From Bacteroidales bacterium (GTDB lineage: Bacteria; Bacteroidota; Bacteroidia; Bacteroidales; P3), in assembly GCA_017480185.1 (NCBI GenBank), contig JAFVBC010000024.1, forward strand, positions 1 through 53,861: 53,861 nucleotides of DNA. Direction: 5' to 3'. Below, in pieces: positions 34,956 through 43,438 of this stretch (its first letter is position 1; each line of letters begins with the position of its first letter). The notes beneath the pieces are model-generated. The model was not told the DNA's origin. It did not search any database and worked only from the letters and a program-made list of their open reading frames with translations. The translations under genes were made by a program, and so were the position numbers.

Positions 34956-36152
34956 TTATTGGTTGACTAAACGGTATGTATCAGTAGCGATGACACGTTC
35001 TTCGTCGGTGGTAACTACTACGGTAGCTATTTTTGAAGAGGGTGTAGATATGATGCGGTCTTCGCCCATAGTGGCATCGCTTAATGCCATGTCAACATCA
35101 ATACCTAAGCATTGTAGGCCATCGAGTATGGCGTGACGCATAAACCATGCGTTTTCTCCAATGCCTCCGGTGAACAACAATAGGTCGCATCCTCCCATTT
35201 CAGCCATATATCCCCCGATATAGCGTTTCACACGTTGTGCAAACATGTCGAATGCAATGGTGCAACGTTCGTCGCCAGCCTGTTTCCCGGCATAGATGTC
35301 GCGCATGTCCTGTCGATCGCCACTTATACCAAGTAGGCCACTTTGTTTGTAAAGAACCTTGGTAAGGTCATCGGTGGTCATTCCTTTCTCCAGCAAGGAT
35401 AGAACAACGCCAGCATCAATATCGCCACAACGACTACCCATCACAAGTCCTTCGAGGGCTGTCATACCCATGGTTGTGTCTACACTCTTGCCGTGGTCAA
35501 TGGCGGCAATAGATGCCCCGCTACCCAAATGGCATGAAATAATTTTAAGGTCTTCGCATTTGCGGCCAATCATTTCGGCTGCCTTTTGCGCTACAAAACC
35601 GTGGCTTGTACCATGGAAACCATAGCGACGAATGCCATATTTTTGGTAGTATTCATAGGGAATGGCATAGAGGTATGATTTTGCTGGCAATGTGGTGTGA
35701 AATGCGGTGTCGAACACGGCCGTTTGCGGTACTGACGGCAACACTTCGCGCATGGCGTAAATACCAGCCAAATTACCAGGTGTATGAAGTGGAGCAAGAG
35801 GTTCGAGGCTCTTTATTTTGGCTATGGCTTCGTCGTCGAGTAGACAGCTTTCTTTGAAAAGTTCGCCTCCGTGAGCTACGCGATGTCCCACGGCCCCAAT
35901 CTCGTTTAGGTGGTCTATTACGCCTATTTTCTTATCGGTTAGTGCAGAAAGTACTATTTTTATACCTTCGGTATGGTTAGCAATGGGAATTTGTTCATAG
36001 TGTTTTTCCCCATTGTATTTGTGAGTGAACTCCCCCATTTCAAGGCCTATGCGTTCAAGAACGCCTTTGGCCATAACCTGCGCGTTGTTGTGCATGTCAA
36101 TCAACTGGTATTTGATGGACGAACTGCCGCAGTTAAGAACTAATATCTTCAT
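34956..36152 (-). CDS. ackA: Acetate kinase
   Basis: A 398-residue enzyme making acetate and ATP from acetyl phosphate. The N-terminal phosphate motif LVLNCGSSSIKYQL, VFDTAFH, the active-site stretch GFHGTSHGFVAQKA, ISCHLGSGASI, and the C-terminal LLFTGGIGENAWFMR are all seen. The length is normal. No pta gene is adjacent, unlike the usual pta-ackA pair. A TAACTTTG promoter lies 58 bp upstream. Confidence 0.95.
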   Translation of the reverse strand: MKILVLNCGSSSIKYQLIDMHNNAQVMAKGVLERIGLEMGEFTHKYNGEKHYEQIPIANHTEGIKIVLSALTDKKIGVIDHLNEIGAVGHRVAHGGELFKESCLLDDEAIAKIKSLEPLAPLHTPGNLAGIYAMREVLPSVPQTAVFDTAFHTTLPAKSYLYAIPYEYYQKYGIRRYGFHGTSHGFVAQKAAEMIGRKCEDLKIISCHLGSGASIAAIDHGKSVDTTMGMTALEGLVMGSRCGDIDAGVVLSLLEKGMTTDDLTKVLYKQSGLLGISGDRQDMRDIYAGKQAGDERCTIAFDMFAQRVKRYIGGYMAEMGGCDLLLFTGGIGENAWFMRHAILDGLQCLGIDVDMALSDATMGEDRIISTPSSKIATVVVTTDEERVIATDTYRLVNQ

Positions 36153-36209
36153 TTCTTATATATTTGGTTTTAACGTTTTTATGCTGTACGTAATTGTGCA
36201 TCACGGTTT

Positions 36210-36217
36210 CAAAGTTA
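36210..36217 (-). promoter_or_regulatory. -7 promoter element of ackA
   Basis: The minus strand reads TAACTTTG, a match to TAnnTTTG, 58 bp before the ackA ATG. Confidence 0.5.
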
Positions 36218-36290
36218 CGAAAAAACCTTTTCTCTTCCCCAATAAATAACGATATTCAGTTTACATATTTGCAGGTCTTTGAAAGAAATA

Positions 36291-36659
36291 TCACTCTTCG
36301 TAGAATTGTTGACGGTCGTGCAAGATGTCGTTAATATTTTCAGATGCCCAATGTACGAGGTTGTTCAAGTGAGGTGTGAGCGAACGGGCACGAGCGGTCA
36401 GAGAGTATTCCACGCGAGGTGGCACTTCGGCGTAAGCGCTACGGAGTACTAACCCATCGGCCTCAAGATCGCGTAGGGTATGGGTTAGCATCTTTTGTGA
36501 AATGTCGGGGATGGCCTGTCGGATTTCTTTGTAGCGAAGAGGCCTGTTGATGGGTTCAAGGGTCAGTAGAACAAGTATGCTCCATCGGTCGCCAATGCGA
36601 GCAATGATATTGCGGATTGGGCAGTCGGGGAACATAGGATCGGTTATCTGATTCTTCAT
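36291..36659 (-). CDS. HxlR family transcriptional regulator
   Basis: A 122-residue winged-helix protein. CPIRNIIARIGDRWSILVLL, RPLRYKEIRQAIPDISQKML and LEADGLVLRSAYAEVPPRVE plus YSLT are the standard HxlR pattern. Such regulators often control nitroreductase or redox genes. It is the last gene of the ACGX operon and overlaps the nitroreductase by 4 bp, so it may autoregulate the whole unit. Confidence 0.92.
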   Translation of the reverse strand: MKNQITDPMFPDCPIRNIIARIGDRWSILVLLTLEPINRPLRYKEIRQAIPDISQKMLTHTLRDLEADGLVLRSAYAEVPPRVEYSLTARARSLTPHLNNLVHWASENINDILHDRQQFYEE

Positions 36660-37246
36660 AGTGTAGTACTTTCAATAATGTTAACACGCCCTGTTTTGCG
36701 AGGCTTGATTGTAGGATAATCACCACTACAATAGCCCAAAAGTACAAAACAGCGGGCTATGTAGCCCGGGGGTACATTCCATTCGTGCATAAGTTTGTGC
36801 CCATAGTCGCTGTCGAAAGTCTCTTCGCCACGGGCAATGATGCAGGAACTGATGCCGAGTTCGGTTGCTGCTAACACCATGTTCTCTGCACAGCAGAAGG
36901 CATCGGGAATGCTATAGAGAAAATTGCTCTGGGCAAATATGATGCACACTGTTGGCGCACCATAGAAACCGCTTTTGATAGTTGGATCGTCGATGATGCT
37001 GGGCTGCTCTTTCGAGACGAAATTGCTAGAGAGACGCGAGCGGTCGAGTTTGGCTAAATTCATCTTGCCGACAGTCTCTGTCAACTTCGGGTCGCGCAAG
37101 GCGACAATTATGCTACGCTGGCCACCGCCAGCATTGGGTGCGTAAAGGCCAGCTTCGATGATACGTTCCAGGTCTTCCCTTGGTATCTGTCGATCCTCGT
37201 ATTTGCGGACGGAACGGCGATGACGGATGAGTGCAAATAAATCCAT
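36656..37246 (-). CDS. Nitroreductase family flavoprotein
   Basis: A 196-residue FMN-dependent oxidoreductase. FALIRHRRSVRKYEDRQIP binds the FMN phosphate, APNAGGGQRSIIVALRD and ENMVLAATELGISSCIIARG are family motifs, and the C-terminal GYCSGDYPTIKPRKTGRVN closes the site. It starts 4 bp after the ferredoxin-fusion gene. Within this operon it may act as a redox partner or as a tailoring (dehydrogenating) enzyme on the peptide; the substrate is unknown. Confidence 0.9.
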   Translation of the reverse strand: MDLFALIRHRRSVRKYEDRQIPREDLERIIEAGLYAPNAGGGQRSIIVALRDPKLTETVGKMNLAKLDRSRLSSNFVSKEQPSIIDDPTIKSGFYGAPTVCIIFAQSNFLYSIPDAFCCAENMVLAATELGISSCIIARGEETFDSDYGHKLMHEWNVPPGYIARCFVLLGYCSGDYPTIKPRKTGRVNIIESTTL

Positions 37247-37250
37247 ACGC

Positions 37251-37865
37251 TTAATCTAATTTTAATATTGCCTCTGCGGGGCAGTTCTCGAAGCAATTGC
37301 CACAGTGCAGACAGTGCTCGGGCTGGATGCGGTAGGGTTCGCCCTCGTCGATACAGCCTTGAGGACAATTGGCTTTGCAGGTACCGCACTGTATGCAGTC
37401 ATCAGTGATGCGGAAGCCCTTCTGCTCTGGCTCTGCGCTACCCATTGTGAAGTATGCACGGTCGATGGGGCGTACCCCAAGGTTGAAATATTCAATATGG
37501 GCATCGCGGATGACGAAGATGATGCCGATGGAACGGGTATTGCCTGGATAGACGTTCTCCAAGTAGGGCTGTTCCTCGAATATGACGTTCTTCCAGTGTT
37601 CCTGTTCGTCCTTTGGCACCAGACGGGCAATGGCCGAGAGGCGAATCATCTCCTTGAACCTCGTCAGAGCATGAATCTGAACGTGTCCGTCATCCATCAA
37701 CTGCTGACAGAAATTCTTTCCACGAGCCGTATAGAAGTAGATAGCATTTGGCTCATAGTGAATGGCACTGATGCTTCTAACCTGCGGATGTCCGTTTTTA
37801 TCTACAGTGGCAAAATTCAGTATGCCAACATAACCAAGTTTCTTAATACAGGTTTCTGCATCCAT
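37251..37865 (-). CDS. FMN-binding split-barrel / 2x[4Fe-4S] ferredoxin fusion
   Basis: A 204-residue two-domain protein. Residues about 1-135 form a pyridoxamine-phosphate-oxidase-like split barrel (LGYVGILNFATVDKNGHPQV, AIYFYTARGKNFCQQLMDDG). Residues 150-204 carry two four-Cys clusters, CIQCGTCKANCP and CLHCGNCFENCP. The fusion can pass electrons between a flavin and Fe-S clusters, fitting a role as electron donor to the adjacent radical SAM enzyme. It starts 6 bp after that gene's stop. Confidence 0.88.
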   Translation of the reverse strand: MDAETCIKKLGYVGILNFATVDKNGHPQVRSISAIHYEPNAIYFYTARGKNFCQQLMDDGHVQIHALTRFKEMIRLSAIARLVPKDEQEHWKNVIFEEQPYLENVYPGNTRSIGIIFVIRDAHIEYFNLGVRPIDRAYFTMGSAEPEQKGFRITDDCIQCGTCKANCPQGCIDEGEPYRIQPEHCLHCGNCFENCPAEAILKLD

Positions 37866-37871
37866 ATTTTT

Positions 37872-38912
37872 TCACTCTTCACACTTCACTTCTTTCCAGC
37901 ACTGAGGGTCGGGTGCATAGAAATTCTTGGTATATCCATAGGCCACGGCAGGACAGCCGCGACAGAAGCGGAGTAGTTCGCACTTGCTGCACTTCTCGAA
38001 CCGTTCGTGCTGGCGATATTCTTCCATTTTAGGACTATGAAAGACATCGTATAGTTCTTCATCAATGGTCCCCACATAACTATCAAACCGTCGACAGGCC
38101 ATCAGGCGACCTTCGGCAGAGATGGTGAAGTGGCAGTTGCCACAATTGCAACCATCATAGATGGTGTTCTCGTCAAGTCCTGTGGGGATCTTGAAAAGTC
38201 CTTTCTCGTAGAGGAAGAGCGTCCAGAGATGATCCTTCAGATTGAAAGTCGTATCGGAATCCTTGTACTGCTCGAACTTTGCCCAACATTCTTCCAAGAA
38301 CTGACGATAGCGGTTTGGCTCAATGTGCCAAGTTCCCCTGTGGGCTTTATCCTCACTCGTTGGACAATAACGGCCAAAGGCAAAAATGTCGGCTTTGCGC
38401 TCCACTATGACATCAATCAACTGCGGTATCTCGGCTATGTTGGTAGCTGAGATGGTTGACATGACTGCGCAGTGCATTCCGCTTTGACGAATGGTCTCAA
38501 TGGCTTGTAGTGTAGCATCGAATGATCCTGGCTTACGGAATTTGTCGTGTGTCTCGCGCAGTCCGTCAAGACTCAACTGATACTTTCGGCATCCCAGTGA
38601 TTTCATCCGACGGCATACAGTGTCTGTCAGATGGAACGGATTGCCCATCAGAGTGAAGGGGATGCCGCGCGAATGTACCAGTTCCAAAAAGTCCCAGAAG
38701 CGCGAGTGCAGAATGGGGTCGCCACCTGTGATGTACAGATAAGGTGTGCGTTGCATCCGTGTTGCCATGCGCTCCACGTTTGCAAGCACTGCCACTAAAG
38801 TTTTCCAAGGCATTTCGGTGAGTTTTGGATGTCCCTCGGAAAAGATGTAACAGTGCTTGCACCGTTGGTCGCACTCGTCAGTTATATGCCACTGAAAGGC
38901 AAAGAAGTCCAT
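37872..38912 (-). CDS. Radical SAM/SPASM peptide maturase (ACGX type)
   Basis: A 346-residue radical SAM enzyme. The SAM-cluster motif CDQRCKHC is at residues 14-21, GGDP near 63-66 and LSLDG near 116. The C-terminal SPASM region (about 240-340) has CNCGNC, MACRRFDSY, CSKC, CRGC and a final Cys, enough for auxiliary Fe-S clusters. SPASM enzymes modify ribosomal peptides. The gene starts 6 bp after the ACGX-repeat peptide gene, its evident substrate. I recall a named protein family for radical SAM enzymes of an ACGX system; the match should be confirmed. Confidence 0.9.
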   Translation of the reverse strand: MDFFAFQWHITDECDQRCKHCYIFSEGHPKLTEMPWKTLVAVLANVERMATRMQRTPYLYITGGDPILHSRFWDFLELVHSRGIPFTLMGNPFHLTDTVCRRMKSLGCRKYQLSLDGLRETHDKFRKPGSFDATLQAIETIRQSGMHCAVMSTISATNIAEIPQLIDVIVERKADIFAFGRYCPTSEDKAHRGTWHIEPNRYRQFLEECWAKFEQYKDSDTTFNLKDHLWTLFLYEKGLFKIPTGLDENTIYDGCNCGNCHFTISAEGRLMACRRFDSYVGTIDEELYDVFHSPKMEEYRQHERFEKCSKCELLRFCRGCPAVAYGYTKNFYAPDPQCWKEVKCEE

Positions 38913-38918
38913 GTTTTC

Positions 38919-39185
38919 TTACTTATCGCCAGCACCACAGGCCGAGCCACATGCGGCAGGTTTTTCCTCCGAGGGTTTGTCGCCAGTGCCACAGGCTGAG
39001 CCACATGCGGCAGGTTTCTCCTCCGAGGATTTGTCGCCAGCACCACAGGCCGAGCCACATGCGGCAGGTTTTTCCTCCGAGGGTTTGTCGCCAGTGCCAC
39101 AGGCTGCACCGCATGCGGCAGGTCTTTCCTCCTGTTTCAAGATCCCTTGTGCGCTGTGCGCAAAGTTGAAGTCGTTTCTTTTCAT
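38919..39185 (-). CDS. ACGX-repeat RiPP precursor peptide
   Basis: An 88-residue peptide. Residues 1-18 (MKRNDFNFAHSAQGILKQ) form a leader. Residues 19-88 are four 18-residue repeats of the type EEKPAACGSACGAGDKSS, the last one ending at GDK. All eight Cys lie in ACG motifs (residues 25, 29, 43, 47, 61, 65, 79, 83). There is no classical signal peptide. The second Cys of each repeat is followed by three residues and Asp (CGAGD or CGTGD). It lies immediately before the maturase gene, as RiPP precursors do. The modification is not known. Confidence 0.88.
   Translation of the reverse strand: MKRNDFNFAHSAQGILKQEERPAACGAACGTGDKPSEEKPAACGSACGAGDKSSEEKPAACGSACGTGDKPSEEKPAACGSACGAGDK
38922..39131 (-). 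repeat. 54-bp tandem repeat in the precursor gene, with 108-bp higher-order copy
   Basis: The coding repeat is 54 bp long and present 3.9 times. Two 73-bp blocks, 38926-38998 and 39034-39106, are identical at the DNA level, showing a duplication of 108 bp (two units). Unequal exchange here would change repeat number without shifting the frame. Confidence 0.9.
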
Positions 39186-39238
39186 AAATGATTTAATGTT
39201 TGATGAATTGAAATTAAAAGGCGTAACTTTTTTCGCAA

Positions 39239-39246
39239 CAAAGGTA
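39239..39246 (-). promoter_or_regulatory. -7 promoter element of the ACGX operon
   Basis: The minus strand reads TACCTTTG, matching TAnnTTTG, about 54 bp before the precursor start. No convincing -33 box is seen. Confidence 0.5.
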
Positions 39247-39494
39247 TAAACTTCCGAATAAACTAAGTATAAGGTACTGATATGTGTGTTGCTCTCTATT
39301 AGAAACTATCGCTTGGTAGCAGTAGTTTATCGGAACTATATGTTCATATTTTTTCATCATCACATTCCTATATCACGGTCGTTTTTCGATGTGAGAACAG
39401 GCCATAGTAACGCGCTATGCAAGATGAGTTATAGGTTACCATCACATCTCCTATAGAAGAAGACCATATCAAGGCCTGCCAATGTAGGTATTGG

Positions 39495-39538
39495 GTAGGA
39501 GTTGATAGGGAGATGAGTAGGAGTTGATAGGGAGATGA
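39495..39538 (+). repeat. 22-bp unit repeat, copy 2 (two identical units)
   Basis: Two exact tandem copies of the 22-bp unit GTAGGAGTTGATAGGGAGAT plus GA. A degenerate inverted version (CATCTCC ... CATATCAAGGCC, about 39451-39477) lies just upstream, so the region could fold. It lies in the 415-bp gap between the ACGX operon and the LTA-synthase-like gene, which holds nothing else except the ACGX promoter. Confidence 0.8.
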
Positions 39539-39578
39539 TCCCTTTTATGTGTTGATTTAGTGTGTGGTGGATTTGACC

Positions 39579-39596
39579 CTTTTTGTGAACAAAAAG
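39579..39596 (-). terminator. Weak hairpin at the end of the envelope operon
   Basis: CTTTTTGT pairs with ACAAAAAG around two bases, just past the stop of the LTA-synthase-like gene on the minus strand. The stem is AT-rich and the T-run is not separate, so terminator activity is uncertain. Confidence 0.25.
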
Positions 39597-39600
39597 TCCT

Positions 39601-41544
39601 CTATGGCAGAAGACGGTTGGTGGTCATACGATCCATATAAGATTGGATGATAGCCTTAAGATGTTGCTCCATTGTGCGCTCGGTGTCGGGCAGGGTTCCG
39701 ACAAGGTTGTCTCGCTCGAAAGGGTCGGCAATGTGGTCGTATAGGGCAGTTATGTGTTCGCCATCGAAAAGCATCAGCCAGTTGTCGAGTACGTATTGAT
39801 AGATGCCATTGGTGTTGATTATTGCCCAGTTAGCTGTAGTACTATCGAGCAGGTCTTTGCCAAATGCTACGTAGGGTTTGTCATAGTGTAGAGCACTAAG
39901 AATCGTAGGCAGTATGTCTATCTGTTGTGCCACACGTGGCATGATGCCTGTGGGTAATGTCCCTGAGGGGTCGAAGATGGCGATTGGTACAGAGAAAACC
40001 CCCAACGAGGTGCGATAGAGGTCGTGTTGGGTCATGTTGGTGTGGTCGGCTGTGAGTACAAAAATAGTGTTATTGAACCATGGTTGTTGACTTGCCGTGG
40101 CAAAGAAGTGTCGCAGTGCGTTATCGGTATACCTAATGCACTTATGCATGGGTAGTGAGCCCTCGGCGAAGATGTTGTTGTATTGTTTTGGAATGACGAA
40201 TGGATGGTGAGATGAGGCTGTGAAAACGGTGGTCATGAAAGGTTGAGGCATTTCGTTCATTTTTAGGGCATAGAATTGAAGGAATGGCTCATCCCAAATG
40301 GCCCATGTGCCGTCAAAGTCGGCATCTCCATCAAAACGGGGGTCGGCATTATATTCGGTACGTCCATAGTAGGTCTGGTAACCTGTGGTGCGGGCAAAGG
40401 CTTGAAATCCCATTGATCCGTTCTCGGCACCGTGGAAAAATGCTGTGGTATAGCCTTCTTGATCGAGGCATTGTGCTAATCCACCTACGTCGTTGAGCGA
40501 TGCACTGGTCAAGAAGAACGACTCGACAAACATCGGTATTGACGACAGCACCGAGGGCATAGCATCTATGCTTTTTCGCCCATTGGCAAAGGTATGTGTG
40601 AATGTGAGAGAATGGTGCAATAGTGAGTCGGTGAATGGAGTGTACCCTTTATATGTTCCTCCCTCAAGGGTGTCGTTGTAAAATCCAGTATATTCTCTTC
40701 CAAAACTTTCAATAATAAGCACCACCACGTTTTTTCGATTCATGGTTTCTTCGGTGTGGGGTATGTGCAGGGGGGAATATATGCTGTCAAGTTCGGCTTC
40801 GGTATAGTAATGGGGATTGGTGTAAGGCTTTTTGCCAGAAGTGCGCAGTAGCGAAAAAGGGGTGTTGAGCACAATCGATGTTTCGGTGGGAGTGTTGACA
40901 TATTGATTGGCGTTGCTCACTGTGATGGGTCGCACGGCGGTTGATGCTCCACCACGCATGGCGCATATTGACAGGGGAATCATAGCTATGAGGGCTACGG
41001 CGTTGGTTATGTAATAGGTGGCAAGGGGCATTTTGCGCGGTGTTTCTGGTTTGGCGTAGAGCCACCACATCAGGGCTAACAATGCAATGCCGAGAAGAAT
41101 AAAGTACCAGTGGTGCAACACTTCAATCAGGAAAATGCTTCCCAAATTACCTTCATTGGCAAATTCGGTGAAAAAACTCCAGGTTGTACGTCTCCCTGTG
41201 TATTGCGAATACACAGCATCTGACAGGTTGGCTGTGATGGCCAGCGTGTTGATTGTTAGAAAAATGACTTTACACATTGTATGCCACCAGGGTCGCTCTT
41301 TTATGTGCAGTGGCAAAAGCACGAGAATGATGTAAAGGGCATTTGTGTAGAATATGGCCGACGAGTCAAAACGCAGGCTTCCGACTAAAAGGTCAACGGT
41401 ATTAAGGGCATGCCATCCCTCGGCAAAGAGATGCCAATTCTCGACCACGTAGGCTATACGCGTCAACATATACACCACGTAGGCCAAGAGTAGGTTGATG
41501 GCTACGGATAAGATGTTGCTATATGGCGATGCTTTTATTTTCAT
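39601..41544 (-). CDS. LTA synthase-like membrane sulfatase-fold enzyme
   Basis: A 647-residue enzyme. Five hydrophobic helices occupy about residues 10-220. A periplasmic alkaline-phosphatase/sulfatase domain follows, with the metal-binding VVVLIIESFGREY near 292, the nucleophile region FANGRKSIDAMPSVLSSIP, and FVLTADHTN near the end. Relatives transfer phosphoglycerol or phosphoethanolamine from lipids to a glycan or lipid A, or hydrolyse such groups. The start is ATG at 41544; an earlier frame would overlap the MBOAT gene. It is the last gene of the run. Confidence 0.87.
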   Translation of the reverse strand: MKIKASPYSNILSVAINLLLAYVVYMLTRIAYVVENWHLFAEGWHALNTVDLLVGSLRFDSSAIFYTNALYIILVLLPLHIKERPWWHTMCKVIFLTINTLAITANLSDAVYSQYTGRRTTWSFFTEFANEGNLGSIFLIEVLHHWYFILLGIALLALMWWLYAKPETPRKMPLATYYITNAVALIAMIPLSICAMRGGASTAVRPITVSNANQYVNTPTETSIVLNTPFSLLRTSGKKPYTNPHYYTEAELDSIYSPLHIPHTEETMNRKNVVVLIIESFGREYTGFYNDTLEGGTYKGYTPFTDSLLHHSLTFTHTFANGRKSIDAMPSVLSSIPMFVESFFLTSASLNDVGGLAQCLDQEGYTTAFFHGAENGSMGFQAFARTTGYQTYYGRTEYNADPRFDGDADFDGTWAIWDEPFLQFYALKMNEMPQPFMTTVFTASSHHPFVIPKQYNNIFAEGSLPMHKCIRYTDNALRHFFATASQQPWFNNTIFVLTADHTNMTQHDLYRTSLGVFSVPIAIFDPSGTLPTGIMPRVAQQIDILPTILSALHYDKPYVAFGKDLLDSTTANWAIINTNGIYQYVLDNWLMLFDGEHITALYDHIADPFERDNLVGTLPDTERTMEQHLKAIIQSYMDRMTTNRLLP

Positions 41545-41569
41545 TGATAAATGACCGTTAGTAGTGGTT

Positions 41570-43438
41570 TCAAAACTGGAAGTAGATGAAAGGTTGCAGG
41601 TCGGAAGATACAAACTGGTAAAGCACCACTGCGGCAACTACCATGACTGTGGCCATGAGCCATAATGGCATAGAGGCAAACCAAATGCGGTAGCGGCGTT
41701 TGAACCGTTCCGGCAACCAGTGAACAATCATGCCAAATACAAATAAGAGGAAGACGTTGGCATAGTGCGACACTACAGGTGGTACCAATGCCAAATTCCA
41801 TTTGCCTCCAATTTGTCCTACCATCATTGAGGCCGTTCGCCAGGCCACTTCATTGGCTTCGGCTGGGTTTAGATTAGATCCACTGCGAAAGAATAGGCGC
41901 GTGAAACTGATAAACACAAATGTGAGCAATATACTCCACGCCACGCTGGCCTTTTTTACTCCGCGACGTTCTTGTGGCAGTATGTGTATGACGACGTAAC
42001 CTATGAGAAACACCGTGCCGACGTAGGCCAAAATGTTAAGTAAAGGCAATGGCCAAATGGCCCGACATATCTGCAGTACCACCATAATTACGCATAGTGT
42101 TAGAGCATTGGCTTTCCACGAGTGGCGATTCCACCATTTGAACACCAGAATTCCCAGACCATTAAGTCCCCCCCAAGTTATAAAGTTGAACGATGCTCCA
42201 TGCCACAGTCCTCCAAGGAGCATGGTGTCCATGTTGTTTATGTCGGTGCCAATGATCTTGCGTTTAGAAGGGAGAAATAACCATAGTGCCAAAACGGTTA
42301 CGCCAATTATAATGGCTATTGCGGAAAACACCCAGTTTTGTAGCATGAAAGATGCTATGGTGAGCATGAAAAAAAGGATGAAAAACGATACGAAACCAGC
42401 TGTACGATTGCCTCCGAGAGGTATGTAGAGATAGTCGCGTAGCCACCTTCCGAGCGACACATGCCACCGTCGCCAAAAGTCGGATGGATTGGTTGCTTTG
42501 TAGGGTGATCGGAAGTTTATGGGTAAATAAAATCCCATGAGCATTGCCACTCCAGTGGCAATGTCGGTATAACCAGAGAAATCTGCATACACTTGCAGTG
42601 AATAAACGAGCAATGCTGAAAAGTTCTCAAAAGGGGTGTAAAGAGATGGGTTATCGAATACTCGGTCAACGAAGTTAATGGCCAGGTAATCGCTCAATAT
42701 CAGCTTTTTGATTAGCCCGTTCAGTATCCAAAATACAGCAATGCCAAATTGACGTCTGCTGAGGAAGAATGGTCGATAGAGTTGAGGAACAAATTGTTCG
42801 GCACGAAGTATAGGTCCAGCTACGAGTTGTGGAAAAAAGGAGGTATAAAATCCGAAGTCGAGAATGTTGCCCACGTGAGGAATCTTGCGTCGGTAAACAT
42901 CAACGATATAACTGATGTTTTGGAAAGTGAAAAATGATATGCCTACGGGCAAGATGATAACATCAACGCTGAATCGAGTGGTGTGGAATGCATGGTTGCT
43001 CCATTGTGCAAGCCAGTCGATGACTTGGATGTTGGTGTGAAAAGTGGTGTTGTATATGTCGGTGAAGAAGTAGGCATACTTGAAGTAGAATAATACAATA
43101 AGATTAACAACCACACCAGTAATCATAGCGACCTTGCGGCGATGTTGCTTGGTGGAGTTGTCCATGACGAGCCCCAGAGTATAACCCAATAGGGTTGAGA
43201 ATAGTAGTAGAAGGACAAAAAGACCTGAAGTTTTATAGTAAAAAAATAGACTGACAATAAAAAGGTAGGCATTGCGACAAATGCGACGGTGGTGTGTAAG
43301 TGGCTTGTTGGTGGTGAAAAAACTAAAGAATATGTAAACAAATAGGAAGAAAACCCAAAAATGGATTTGAGTGAATAGCAACGGGTGCGATTGATCGTAT
43401 CCGAAAAGGCTTACAAGGTATGACAGGAGGTCGGTCAC
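41570..43438 (-). CDS. MBOAT family O-acyltransferase
   Basis: A 622-residue multi-pass membrane enzyme of the AlgI/DltB/PatA type. The conserved motifs DFWRRWHVSLGRWLRDYLYI, PLGGNR, and the catalytic-His stretch LLGGLWHGASFNFITWGGLN are seen, with ten or more hydrophobic helices. It moves acyl groups across the inner membrane. The start is GTG at 43438, overlapping the stop of the SGNH gene by 4 bp (GTGA), so MBOAT and SGNH are translationally coupled, as in known O-acetylation pairs. Confidence 0.92.
   Translation of the reverse strand: MTDLLSYLVSLFGYDQSHPLLFTQIHFWVFFLFVYIFFSFFTTNKPLTHHRRICRNAYLFIVSLFFYYKTSGLFVLLLLFSTLLGYTLGLVMDNSTKQHRRKVAMITGVVVNLIVLFYFKYAYFFTDIYNTTFHTNIQVIDWLAQWSNHAFHTTRFSVDVIILPVGISFFTFQNISYIVDVYRRKIPHVGNILDFGFYTSFFPQLVAGPILRAEQFVPQLYRPFFLSRRQFGIAVFWILNGLIKKLILSDYLAINFVDRVFDNPSLYTPFENFSALLVYSLQVYADFSGYTDIATGVAMLMGFYLPINFRSPYKATNPSDFWRRWHVSLGRWLRDYLYIPLGGNRTAGFVSFFILFFMLTIASFMLQNWVFSAIAIIIGVTVLALWLFLPSKRKIIGTDINNMDTMLLGGLWHGASFNFITWGGLNGLGILVFKWWNRHSWKANALTLCVIMVVLQICRAIWPLPLLNILAYVGTVFLIGYVVIHILPQERRGVKKASVAWSILLTFVFISFTRLFFRSGSNLNPAEANEVAWRTASMMVGQIGGKWNLALVPPVVSHYANVFLLFVFGMIVHWLPERFKRRYRIWFASMPLWLMATVMVVAAVVLYQFVSSDLQPFIYFQF

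Noticed and set aside
38922-39131. Tandem repeats as a CRISPR array.
   Set aside because: The 54-bp units are contiguous, without spacers, in frame and coding for the ACGX peptide. No cas genes are present.
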